From contig OU015567.1 in the NCBI GenBank assembly GCA_907165135.1, forward strand, positions 15,629,001 to 15,693,000: a stretch of 64,000 bases of DNA. Reading direction: 5' to 3'. The translations under genes were made by a program, and so were the position numbers. Shown one piece after another: positions 55,673 through 64,000 of this stretch (its first letter is position 1; each line of letters opens with the position of its first letter). Under the pieces are notes generated by a model. That model had not been told where the DNA came from. It made no database searches and saw nothing but the letters and a program-made list of their open reading frames with translations. This DNA is from Oikopleura dioica (Eukaryota > Chordata > Appendicularia > Copelata > Oikopleuridae).

Positions 55673-56540
55673 ATAAACGACCCGAGATTGTCGTTATCTC
55701 CTCACAGCCCGATAAGGATACTTCGTCGATTCCAGATTCCTTTGTCTCGTCAAGCGTAGTCAACGGGAAATTCGACAAAGCTGGCAGCCGAGGTTCAGTG
55801 TCTGAAGAAGATTCCGGTGTTGGTTCCTGCCGAGATACCTCCAATCAATCTGACGCTGCTGATCAGACTGACACTTCCAGCCAGTCAGAAGACACCGTTT
55901 CTACCAAGCTTCGAAGGTTCATTACACTCATTTTTAGTCGAAAGCAATTTTTGTTTTCGAGATTGACCGATAGACACTGAGTCTGTCTGGTAGACAGTTG
56001 GAATTTAAAATTTAGCCAAAAATAATTTTTGATCAATTTTTCGCTCAAAAAATACATGAAAATTGACAAAATTGCGAAAAGACAGACGAATGTCTACCAG
56101 ACTAAGTCTGTCAGACACTAGACTGTCTATAAGACTTATTTATCTTATTATGCGTCAAAAAACGTTTTACCAAATTGCGTAATCTGTAAATATGTTTGAA
56201 TTGGCTCCATTGTCTACCAGACAGTTACTTGTCTATCAGACAGTGTCTTGCAGACACAACCTAAATTTCATAAAAAATGAAAAAAAGATGTGTGCTCTTA
56301 ATTTATCTAAAATGGTCTGCTAATTTATCATAATTGTCTGCTAGACAGATTGAATCGTCTACCAACAACCATAAAAAGATCATTTTTGAAACGAAAAAAT
56401 TCAGAAGCGATTCGACTTTGTCGACGATGAGCGCAATTTTGCCGACGAAAGAAAAAGAGTTGGATTTGACCGCTGAAATCGCCGCCGAGCTGGAGCAAAT
56501 GAATGGATTCTCTCTTGAAGAAACGGGATCAAATGTGTGA
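55673..56540 (+). CDS. Ser/Asp-rich acidic protein, two 3' exons (partial)
   Basis: Exons 55673-55916 (phases 1/2) and 56405-56540 (phase 2 to stop TGA). The acceptor TTGGCTTCAG and donor CGAAG/GTTCAT give a continuous frame. The protein is rich in Ser, Asp and Glu (SVSEEDSGVGSCRDTSNQSD, then TDTSSQSEDTVSTKLRR) and ends MNGFSLEETGSNV. It is likely disordered and phosphorylated. The 488-nt intron is mostly a GTCTAGACAG word-repeat element. Upstream exons were not found. Confidence 0.55.
55965..56365. repeat. GTCT-AGAC word-repeat element in an intron
   Basis: GTCTGTCTGGTAGACAG, GTCTACCAGACTAAGTCTG, AGTGTCTTGCAGACAC and TGTCTGCTAGACAG recur on both strands for about 380 bp. It fills most of the intron 55917-56404. 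Confidence 0.6.
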
Positions 56541-57784
56541 TTTTAGGCCACACTACCTGGGACGTGTTTGCCTCACTCTTCCTTTTTTCATTTTTCAAAA
56601 ATGGGAAAATCGAAGTTCTAGTGGGAAAATCAGCTGTTTTTCTTTGTCAGAGGATCTATTTTTCCCGCCGGCGGGTGGCGCTGTTCCGCCGCTTCGCCGG
56701 GCCAATCAGAAACGCGCGTGCTTTCATTTTCTGATTAGGCAAGGCAATTTAGATTGACGTAATCTCAACAGAGACAATCTGAGTTACAAGAGTAGATCTG
56801 GATTATCCGCTGGGGTTATCACTTCCTAAACACGGGTCCTCACATTGTCGCGCGTGTTTTCAAAGCAGTGTAATTCCAGCTTGATTTTCGGATAATCCAC
56901 CTGCTTCTACAACGAAAAATCAACTCGAAAATTAAGTAATTGCAGATTTTTGTTACATCGTTTTTGCTACTTTGTAACACTTAAATCTCTCTCACTTTCT
57001 TTTCAAAAAGCGAAATCGGCCCTTAACCCCCTGGCCCGGGCTTGGGGTCAAAAAAGACTCAATCGCGGCTGATCCCCACTTTTGAATCTTGATTTTCTCG
57101 CTCTCGTTGTTGAAGAAAAAACACAGCTTTTCGGAACTCTAGAATTTCAACCCTTCTCTTTTGGATCAAAAAATGGATCGAATTTGGCAGCACATGACTG
57201 TAACTGAACTACAGAGTCCCGAACTGTGTGCAACCACCCCCGCGCGCTACCTAGCCAAATCGACCCCGAAACTTGGTCGATCTGTCGCTAATTAGCGCGT
57301 TTGATTTGGGGTCGGGCTTCGGATCCCTTCCTGCTCTCAAGATCACCTCCTCCAGCTTTCACCTGAAGCGTCACCATTGACGGTAAGTCTTATTTTCTTC
57401 TATATCTTATTCAATTATTCATTAAAACCGACGATAAAATAACACTTCTTTTCTTAGTCTTTGGCCACCCTGGATCTGGTCTCTTGTTTGCCTTTGTCGC
57501 AAATCAAAATTAACCAATCAAAATCTTTCATTTCATTTTTTGGCCAATCTGCTTCAATCAGCGAAATTTTGAAAAATTGGATCATTTTAACACTTTTCCC
57601 TTTTTTCATCAAAAAATTTTTGAAGCAACATTTTTTTTTTGCTCTGAAATTTGACTCAAATTTTGAGTTTCACGAAGAGTCGAAAGAAAATTTCCCCAAA
57701 AGCGACATTTTTAGGAACGATATCCGGGCTCGGCGCTTTGCGCCAGCGCGAGCTTTTTTTGATCCCTTTTAGCCTCAAATAGGA

Positions 57785-58384
57785 CGGTCCTAGACCTCGA
57801 CCTGCCCAACCGAGGAGAGACTGATGCCAAGAAGAAGCGCAAACGACGAAAGCACCGAAAGGTCACCAAAGGTAAGCATTTTTGTTTTGTTTGGAGGATT
57901 GTTTGAGTTTTGTTTGAAACTTGTTTCATGTTGTTTCAACCTTGTTTTGGTTGTTTTAAATTTGTTTTGAACATGTTTCTTGTTGTTTTTGACAATTTAT
58001 GGAGCCTCAAATTTGTTTGAAACATGTATGAATACTGTTTCAACAGTTTGTTTCAAACTGTTTTGAGTAGTTTTAATCAAGTTTTTATTCAATTTCGGGC
58101 TTTCAAACTTGTTTCAAGCATATAAAAGCTTGTTTGAAACAAGTTTATTGCCGTTTGAAATTATTGTTTTTCATAAAAACTTGTTTTAAACATGTTTAAA
58201 GCTTGTTTGAGTCTGTTTAGAGCTTCTTAAGAATCAAAACCGTTGTTTGAATAATCCAAAACAAGATTTGTCGCACACAACTTTTGTTTGAAACCTGTTT
58301 TCAACAACACATTCTAAGATAAACAACTAACATTTGTTTTTAGCAACATCGGAAACTGAGAACGACGAAGTGAAGGAGTTTTAG
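57785..58384 (+). CDS. Lys/Arg-rich protein, two 3' exons (partial)
   Basis: Exon about 57785-57871 and exon 58344-58384, joined in phase 1 (AAAG/GTAAGC ... TTTTTAG/CAACAT). The peptide reads VLDLDLPNRGETDAKKKRKR, RKHRKVTK, then ATSETENDEVKEF and stop. The basic block could be a nuclear localisation signal. The 472-nt intron is a TTGTTTGAAAC word-repeat element. A plausible upstream exon ends at 57382 (PEASPLT, then GTAAGT), but the frame linking it is not established. Confidence 0.42.
57872..58330. repeat. TTGTTTGAAACATG word-repeat element in an intron
   Basis: TTGTTTGAAAC, GTTTCATGTTG, AAACATGTTT and TTGTTTCAAG words alternate on both strands through nearly the whole intron 57872-58343. 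Confidence 0.55.
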
Positions 58385-60207
58385 ACGAGTTCATTTCTGC
58401 ACACATTCCCCAAATTATCTCTAATGCCTTCTAAACTGATATAATTCCCTTTCGACTAAGGTTCCCCTAGGGTTATTTCGTAAAGTTTAATGGCTGTAAA
58501 TAGCACGCTTTCCCAATAATTGTGAATAGATAAAAAAAACACCACCCGTGTGGACTTTGAACTCGTCTCGACGCTTTTCTGAGCTTTCTCTTTTTTTCCA
58601 TGCTCGGTTTTTCGCCCTCCCCACCCTTAATTTTCAACCCGAAATTTCGACCAATCAAAAAATAGTTCAAAAAACCCGGAAACCCAAGAAAATCGAGCAT
58701 GGAAAAGGAGCTAGCTTTCAAAAAGCCGGAAAACGAGAAAAAAAGGCTTTTTTGGACTCCTAACCAATCAAAACTGCGAAAAAACGAAGATGGAAAAATC
58801 CTCCTCTTTCAATTTTCACGTGATCAGATGCTGTACATGTTGTTTGAAAAAACTTGTTGCCTAGTTTTACACTCGTTTGCTTGGTTTTTGAGATTTGCTT
58901 AAGGGTATCTCTTTCTAACCGAAAAAAACGCAGTTATTTTACTTTTCCTCTGTACATACCTTAAAACTCGTCAATTTAAAATTTCGTTTTCAAAAATTGA
59001 AATGAAAATTTCAAATTTTCAATTAAAAAAAAACGTAATTTAAAAATTTTAATTTCAAAAAATTTCGAAAAATCGATTCCAAAGCGATGCGGAAGAGGTT
59101 TTTTGAATTTTGATTGTATACTAATATTTTTTGCGCCTAACAATTTTTATGACGACTCCAAGTCGAAATAAACTTTTACTTATTTGCGCTTTTGCGCTTT
59201 TGAGTTAATTCTTATAAACAACAAAAACTTTGCGTCTCTTTCTTATGCAGGAAACCAATCAAAGCAGGAAAACTTAAGGGTGTACCCTTAATTTAAAACT
59301 TAAATTTAACAAGCTTTTTTAGCTGAAAATGTCTTGAATAAAGACTTTTTTCATGGAAAGTTTTCGTATCTAGTCAATTTCCAAAAGGAACCTTATCGTT
59401 GTCGATACCCTTAAGTGTTGCTTAGTCGAAACCCTAAGAATTCACTTAAAATTAAAACTTTGTTGCCTTATTTTCTTTCATTGGATCAAATTTGGAAAAC
59501 TACTTTAGAAAAAAGCTTCTTTAAATGATGACACCCTTAATCTTCTATTACTGCCTACAGCCTTAGGAGGAAAATTTTCCAGGATTCTCATGAAAACTCA
59601 TGTTTCCAAGAATGATACCCTTAATTGAAAAACTAACTAAAAACTTATAAATGGCTAGTTTTGATGTTGATACCCTTAATTTTGGGCAAAATTAACGCAC
59701 AAAAACAAGGAGTTATATACACAGTGTAGTCCCTTAAAATTTAAGGAACGATGACACCCTTAAAATTGGAGTTTTTTACATCAAAAACCTTGAAAATTAG
59801 AGATGTGGATGAAAGAAGTCGAAATATAAACAGAGTACGATCTGATGACGTAATCAGGGGCCGCGTGGTCTTGCTCCGGATCTGATAAGCCCTCCTCTCC
59901 CGCCGAGTTCTGAGCTTGGCCGTTTACGCATCAACGCGCGATAAAGATAATGAGCCCCTAGCACTCCCGAGCCAGATTTTCCCGAAATTCAAAAAGCGTC
60001 ACTCTTTCTTTTTTCAACCTAAAAAATACTGGTCAAAACAGTAATTTTACTAAAATCACTTTCTTTTCTTTCCCGCGACCTTTTTTCTAGCGGCTTTTTC
60101 AAACGTGGAAATCGAAGCTTAGAAACCACAATGCCGCCTTTTTAACAGTATTTATTTAGAGCTAGAATAATGGCTAAGATAAATGATGATAAATTGAGGT
60201 TTTTAAA

Positions 60208-60227
60208 GGGTTAGGGTTAGGGTTAGG
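60208..60227 (+). repeat. Short interstitial TTAGGG array
   Basis: GGGTTAGGGTTAGGGTTAGG, three telomere-type units. It lies just outside an R2 copy. Confidence 0.6.
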
Positions 60228-60246
60228 TTTATTATGAAACCCATAT

Positions 60247-60404
60247 TTTTGGAGTGGTGTCTGGAACCGACGAAAAATTTCGACAAATTTTGCGTGGGCG
60301 GCTATTCGGCTGCTGATTGGCCGGTTTACTGGATCCAGGCTTCGGATTGGTTGAAAATTTCTACGCAAAATTTTCGAATTTTTGTCGGTTCCAGACACCT
60401 CCTC
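60247..60404. repeat. R2 palindromic element
   Basis: GGTGTCTGGAACCGACGAAA faces TTTTTGTCGGTTCCAGACAC. It carries ATTGGCCGG and ATTGGTTGAAA. Confidence 0.65.
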
Positions 60405-60730
60405 ATATTTTTAGACTAAAATTTTGGTCAAATTTTAGACCAATCAGATCCTCGGAGAGAATTTTGTCGAAAATCGTCGATTCTAGCGAAACTTAAATGG
60501 TTCGGATAAAATTTAGGGTTTGGGTTTCAAGAAACAGCGGAAATTTTAAGATACCTCTTTGGATGAAGACGCAAAAAATACGTGTTTTTTCAAAATACAT
60601 TTCCATTCCAGACCAAAATTAAAAACGTCTTCAGCTAGTTTTTCCTATTTTTCCACCTTTCACTAATTCTAGTTTTCGTTTTTTTTATCAAGCAGACGAA
60701 TTACGCATTGCGCAAGTTTTCAAGCTCTGT

Positions 60731-60925
60731 TTAGACTACTTCTGATAAAAAAAAAAAAACTCCAGCCTCCTTTTCAACCCTTTTTTGGACTGTTCTTTTT
60801 GTTTGTTTATTTCTGCTCCGTTCCAAAAAGTCGTCAGCTGTCGTCGCCAAGAAAATCGCTTCTTGTTGCTTTTGAATTTTTGTCAAGCCGGGGCAATCGC
60901 GTTTTTCCGAAAATGATGCTCTTAC
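60731..60925 (-). CDS. Open frame, possible terminal exon
   Basis: The minus frame reads SVRASFSEKRDCPGLTKIQK, AIFLATTADDFLERSRNKQT, then KRVEKEAGV and a Phe run to TAA. The composition is protein-like up to the T-run. The start and upstream exon are unknown. Confidence 0.3.
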   Translation of the reverse strand, partial: VRASFSEKRDCPGLTKIQKQQEAIFLATTADDFLERSRNKQTKRTVQKRVEKEAGVFFFLSEVV

Positions 60926-61089
60926 TGACAGCCTTGTCAAATCCCTTCAAAAGTGTTGTTTTTTCAAGCCGCCAATTTTTCAACTACAGGGAAAAAGTTC
61001 TACACGAAATTTTTTAAAATCACCGTGAAATCTAATTTTTCAATTCAAAAACAGATCTTTCAAATAATTTTTTTCTACAAGAATTATCA

Positions 61090-61710
61090 TAGTGACACCC
61101 TTATTTGTTGTCTTGATTATTTAAGAGTTCTCTTTTGAGAATAGCCGTTATATATCCTAACATATTGACACCCTTATTTTTAATGCTAAAAGATTAATTT
61201 TCAAATTGTATTTTGAAATAAAAAATAAGGGTATCACTACGCAAGTGATTTTTTTGAAAAATTCTGTTCTTTGTTGAAAACCTTCCCCTGAGAATAAAAT
61301 TGTGATACCCTTATTTCTTGTCTTGATTTTTAAGAGTTATCTTTTGAGAAAAGCCTTTATCTTTCATAACATAGTGACACCCTTATTCTGAATGCTAAAA
61401 GATAAAATTATAAATTGTATTTTGAAGTCAATAATAAGGGTATCACTTTTAAAATTTAATTGTCAAAAAGTTATATTCTCCGTTAAAAAATCTTTCCCAA
61501 TGAATAAAACTATGACACCCTTATTATAATAAGAGTTCGAAATCGCCTTTTCGAAATATAAAAAATAAGGGTCTCACTATGAAAGTGATTTTTTGATCAG
61601 TTATGCTCTTCGTTTGAAAAAGCTCCAGGAATAAAATTGCGACACCCTTATTTTATCATTCCCAAATAAAATTTGTCGTTTTATCTTTTGAAAAATTAAT
61701 AAGGGTATCG
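61090..61710. repeat. Array of TGACACCCTTATT / AATAAGGGTATCA words
   Basis: The word or its inverse occurs about ten times with 55-80 bp spacing (61092, 61167, 61226, 61301, 61373, 61434, 61511, 61564, 61639, 61700). AAAAGTTAT- and AAAGATTAA-type sequence lies between. Neighbouring words mostly face each other, so the array is a chain of small palindromes. Confidence 0.6.
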
Positions 61711-61734
61711 CTTTGTTTAGAACAAATAAAAGTA

Positions 61735-62109
61735 ATGTTATTTCTAATGCTGAGTTTTTTCGCTCTAAGACTTCTTCAAAGCGCCGCCAGAGTCTATACT
61801 TTTCCCGAAAAAGGTTGTTTTGAAAATGCGCGGAAAAGTTACGGAAGCTTCTTTCCAGATGTTTCGATGTTTTGGCGCGGTGGCGTGACCCCGAAAGAAG
61901 GGCGCTCAAAGTTTGACTTTGACACCGCGGCCGGCCACCTGATCCAAACGGCGTTTATTTCCCCCACATTGGGGTCGCCCGCTAAACCAGCTTTCCCAGA
62001 AACAGCTCAACAGAGCTCAAGCCTTCTAATAACAAGAAGATATCGCTTTTGCGCGCTGAAAAGAAGCTTTTCTTCAAAAAATTTAATCCTCGATATTAAT
62101 TGGTCAAAG
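61735..62109 (+). CDS. Hypothetical small secreted protein
   Basis: ATG to TAG, 124 aa, uninterrupted. The N-terminus MLFLMLSFFALRLLQSAARV looks like a signal peptide, followed by YTFPEKGCFENARKSYGSFF, MFWRGGVTPKEGR and DFDTAAGHLIQTAF. GC content is above the flanks. The minus strand is also open in part, so the strand is not certain. No family recognised and no clear poly(A) signal. Confidence 0.35.
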
Positions 62110-62326
62110 TAGATTTTTGAGCAATTTTATTCGTCCAATATAAAAATATGAAAATGAGTTGCGTCAACAAATTCTAGCGCGTCACGTGTTCAAGAATTCG
62201 AAGCCACGGCGAACACGGCTGCTTGTCATTAGTCGACGAAAGGTTATCCGAAAAGAACTCAGCTTCTCAACTTTGAATGATTTTGCTTTTCCCAGACAAG
62301 GAAAATTAGGGTTAAATTTTCAAGCT

Positions 62327-62332
62327 TTTATT
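62327..62332 (-). promoter_or_regulatory. poly(A) signal AATAAA (minus)
   Basis: TTTATT on the plus strand, 26 nt beyond the stop of kinase copy 4. Confidence 0.5.
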
Positions 62333-62357
62333 GGTTTTGGAGAAAGAATGTACAGAA

Positions 62358-64000
62358 TTATTTAAGGATTTTTATGTTCCAGCGGACATAAAAGTTGTTT
62401 CCTTTGAGTTTGACCATTCCATTTTGATCAGGCGTCAACTTCTTCGCCGAGTTGTAGCGCTTCCCATCTCCAGCGCGAATATCGTCCGCGTCGGCTTGAA
62501 AGTCGACGCGTTTTCCTAAAAAATAAAAATCTCAAATTCAAAAATCAATACCGTTGAAAAGAATCCACATTTTCCAGAAGCCGTCACCGCCGTAGTATTC
62601 GTTCCTCGATTGATGTCGGATTGTCCAGCCAGCTTCCGACACTTCTAAATTTTCGTCCCAACGAAACTTTATTTTGGATGAAAATCGCGTCGAAACAAAA
62701 ATCTTAAAAACTAATAAATGCGATATTCTCCAATTCCTTCAAATTAAACTCCGTCAGTCCTTCTGCCATTGCTTTCAGCACTCTTCGCACTGCTGCTTCG
62801 GAGTGGTTATCTCGGACAGAATAAGAGTCGTTGCCGTTGTAAAATCCAAATCCAATTTTCCAAAGATTGAACTCTTCTTTCGCAAGCGATACTATCATTG
62901 AAGTGATTTCTTTCTCGAGGGATTCGTTTGTCTTCTTCAGCTTTTCATTGTCTTCGATTTTCGCCAGATTCTCCTTGTTCAAATGCTCGTTGATAACTTC
63001 TGTCGTCTCCACCCGATTCTTTCCAAAAACCAAGTCCTTCGGTTGAATTCGATTTTGAAGCTGTTTTATCAAACTGACGATCGAGCGGTGATTCATCAAA
63101 GCTGCTGCGTTTGCTGCCCGTTCTCTGACGTCGATTTTGAGACATTCTTTGATCAGACTTTCCATCGCCGGGAAAACTACTTCTGCAGGTCTTCTTACAT
63201 TTTGAGCGATGTTGTTCATTGTTTGGAAGAGATTTCCAGTTGCGAAAGGGTGTCTTTATTGAGTTTAAGATTACAAGTCTTTTTGAGGAATTTCAAAAAA
63301 AAAACGAATCTTTTATACTGTTCCTGAAAGTGCAGACCATTTGAAAAACTACGCCCATCGCCCAAATATCGTGTTCAAAGGTTACATTTTCATTCCCTTG
63401 AGCTTGAAGACTCTCTGGAGGAAGATATTCCATCGACCCGGCCATTCCGGTATTCATGGTTCCGTCAGTGGGGCGAGAGACGTTGAAATCCGCGATTTTG
63501 ATCTGTTAATAATTTTCCAAGAAGTTATTATTTGGAATTTACCTCTTTCTTGTCGCCAGAAAGAAGAATGTTTTCCGGCTTGATGTCTCGGTGAGTTATA
63601 TTTTCGCCATGCAAGTAGTCTTCAAATCAGTTAGTCGCTTTATCAAAGGCATATTAACTTACTCATAGCAAGAACAATTTGCGCACAAATGCCAAGAGCA
63701 TCGTTTTCAACCCATTCTCCTTCGAATTCACCTCCCTCTGTGAAAATGATTAATAAAATGGCAAGGAGAATGAGCTTTTCTTTACCGTTCTCAAGTTTCT
63801 CTTCGATCAATTGGCCCAAATCACCTCCAGGAGGATATTCCAGAATCAGCCCATGGTATGGGAGATTGTTATAAGCAGAGAAAGAAAAGTTGTCATGAAG
63901 TTTGACGACATTTGGATGATCTTTTTTTCGGGTATATTACTATTTGTCTATTTCAGAGCCTACGGAAAACAAAGTTGCAAACCCTAACCTAGTCGTTGAA
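62358..64000 (-). CDS. Ser/Thr kinase-coiled coil-C-terminal module protein, copy 4 (5' truncated by window edge)
   Basis: Exons (minus): 64000-63989 (end of exon 2), 63920-63786, 63737-63663, 63619-63543, 63502-63324, 63253-62731, 62666-62552 and 62515-62358 (stop). The frame starts QRL-DHPNVVKLHDNF. Motifs: ITHRDIKPENILL (HRD intact), IADFNVSR (DFN), MAGSMEYLPPES, HDIWAMGVVFQM. Then RHPFATGNLFQ, a short coiled coil, GFGFYNGND, VRRVLKAMAEGL, ENLEVSEAGWTIRHQ, KRVDFQADADD and YVRWNIKILK. Introns 6 and 7 are GA-AG; intron 2 starts GTTAGG. It is the nearest relative of copy 2, in opposite orientation. Exon 1 lies outside the window. Confidence 0.88.
62667..62730 (-). other. GA-AG intron (module intron) of copy 4
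   Basis: Minus strand: GAATTG/GAGAATATCG and CCAAAATAAAG/TTTCG, phase 0. Confidence 0.75.
63254..63323 (-). other. GA-AG intron (kinase intron 6) of copy 4
   Basis: Minus strand: TTTCAG/GAACAG and CAATAAAG/ACACCC. Confidence 0.78.

Larger units (their letters stand above)
58390..60730. other. Stretch without a supported gene
   Basis: Dense TAAGGGTAT/TAAGGGTGT words in both orientations between 58890 and 59770, a TTAGGG array at 60208-60227, and an R2 copy at 60247-60404. An inverted pair at 58610-58790 (CCAATCAAAA / GCATGGAAAA-type words) is also present. Confidence 0.45.

Noticed and set aside
60174-60419. Frames of about 60-75 codons inside R2 copies (also at 3.7, 33.8, 38.5 and 43.6 kb).
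   Set aside because: They recur with the repeat on both strands and carry frameshifts between copies, so they are shadows of the palindrome.

Overview
The window is eukaryotic nuclear DNA, AT-rich, with short introns (mostly 36-70 nt), AATAAA poly(A) signals close to stop codons, and many short inverted-repeat elements. The best guess for the source is an appendicularian (larvacean) tunicate of the Oikopleura type. Three things support this: very short introns, a recurrent class of non-canonical introns that start with GA instead of GT, and a secreted Cys-rich/kelch-like gene. The density of non-autonomous transposons is high for the compact O. dioica genome, so this may be a repeat-rich region or a larger-genome relative. 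The species call is inference.

The core of the window is a gene family with seven members. Four encode a Ser/Thr kinase domain, a coiled coil and a C-terminal module I do not recognise (8382-10274 +, 35574-37433 +, 45672-47772 -, 62358-64000 -; the last is cut by the window edge). Three lack the kinase and keep only coiled coil plus module (20750-22195, 23922-24859 and 25200-26163, all +). Exon boundaries and phases match between copies. Two intron positions use GA-AG splice sites in every alignable copy, and a third position is GT-AG in two copies and GA-AG in two others.

Other genes: a NUDT16-like Nudix hydrolase (50219-50993 -), a secreted Cys-rich/kelch-like gene broken by a transposon (27981-29823 +), the 3' end of an unknown gene at the left edge (1-225 +), a charged Ser-rich 3' fragment (55673-56540 +), and a set of minus-strand coding exons. 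Those exons (31447-32660, 11469-11715, 12880-13075, 14397-14684, 15315-15828, 6571-8173, 4666-5640) rest on open frames, splice sites and phase agreement. Their products are unknown and most lack a recognised start.

The remaining sequence is mostly repeats: about 15 copies of a palindromic element ending in CCTGAGTCAGG (R1), about 12 copies of a 150-bp palindrome ending in GGAACCGACAAAAAATT (R2), small AAGCCGC/GCGGCTT hairpins, many TAAGGGTGTCA words, and several elements each built from one reiterated short word. Two of the last type are hAT-like insertions with perfect 8-bp target duplications inside coding exons. No rRNA gene, canonical tRNA, CRISPR array or autonomous transposase was seen.
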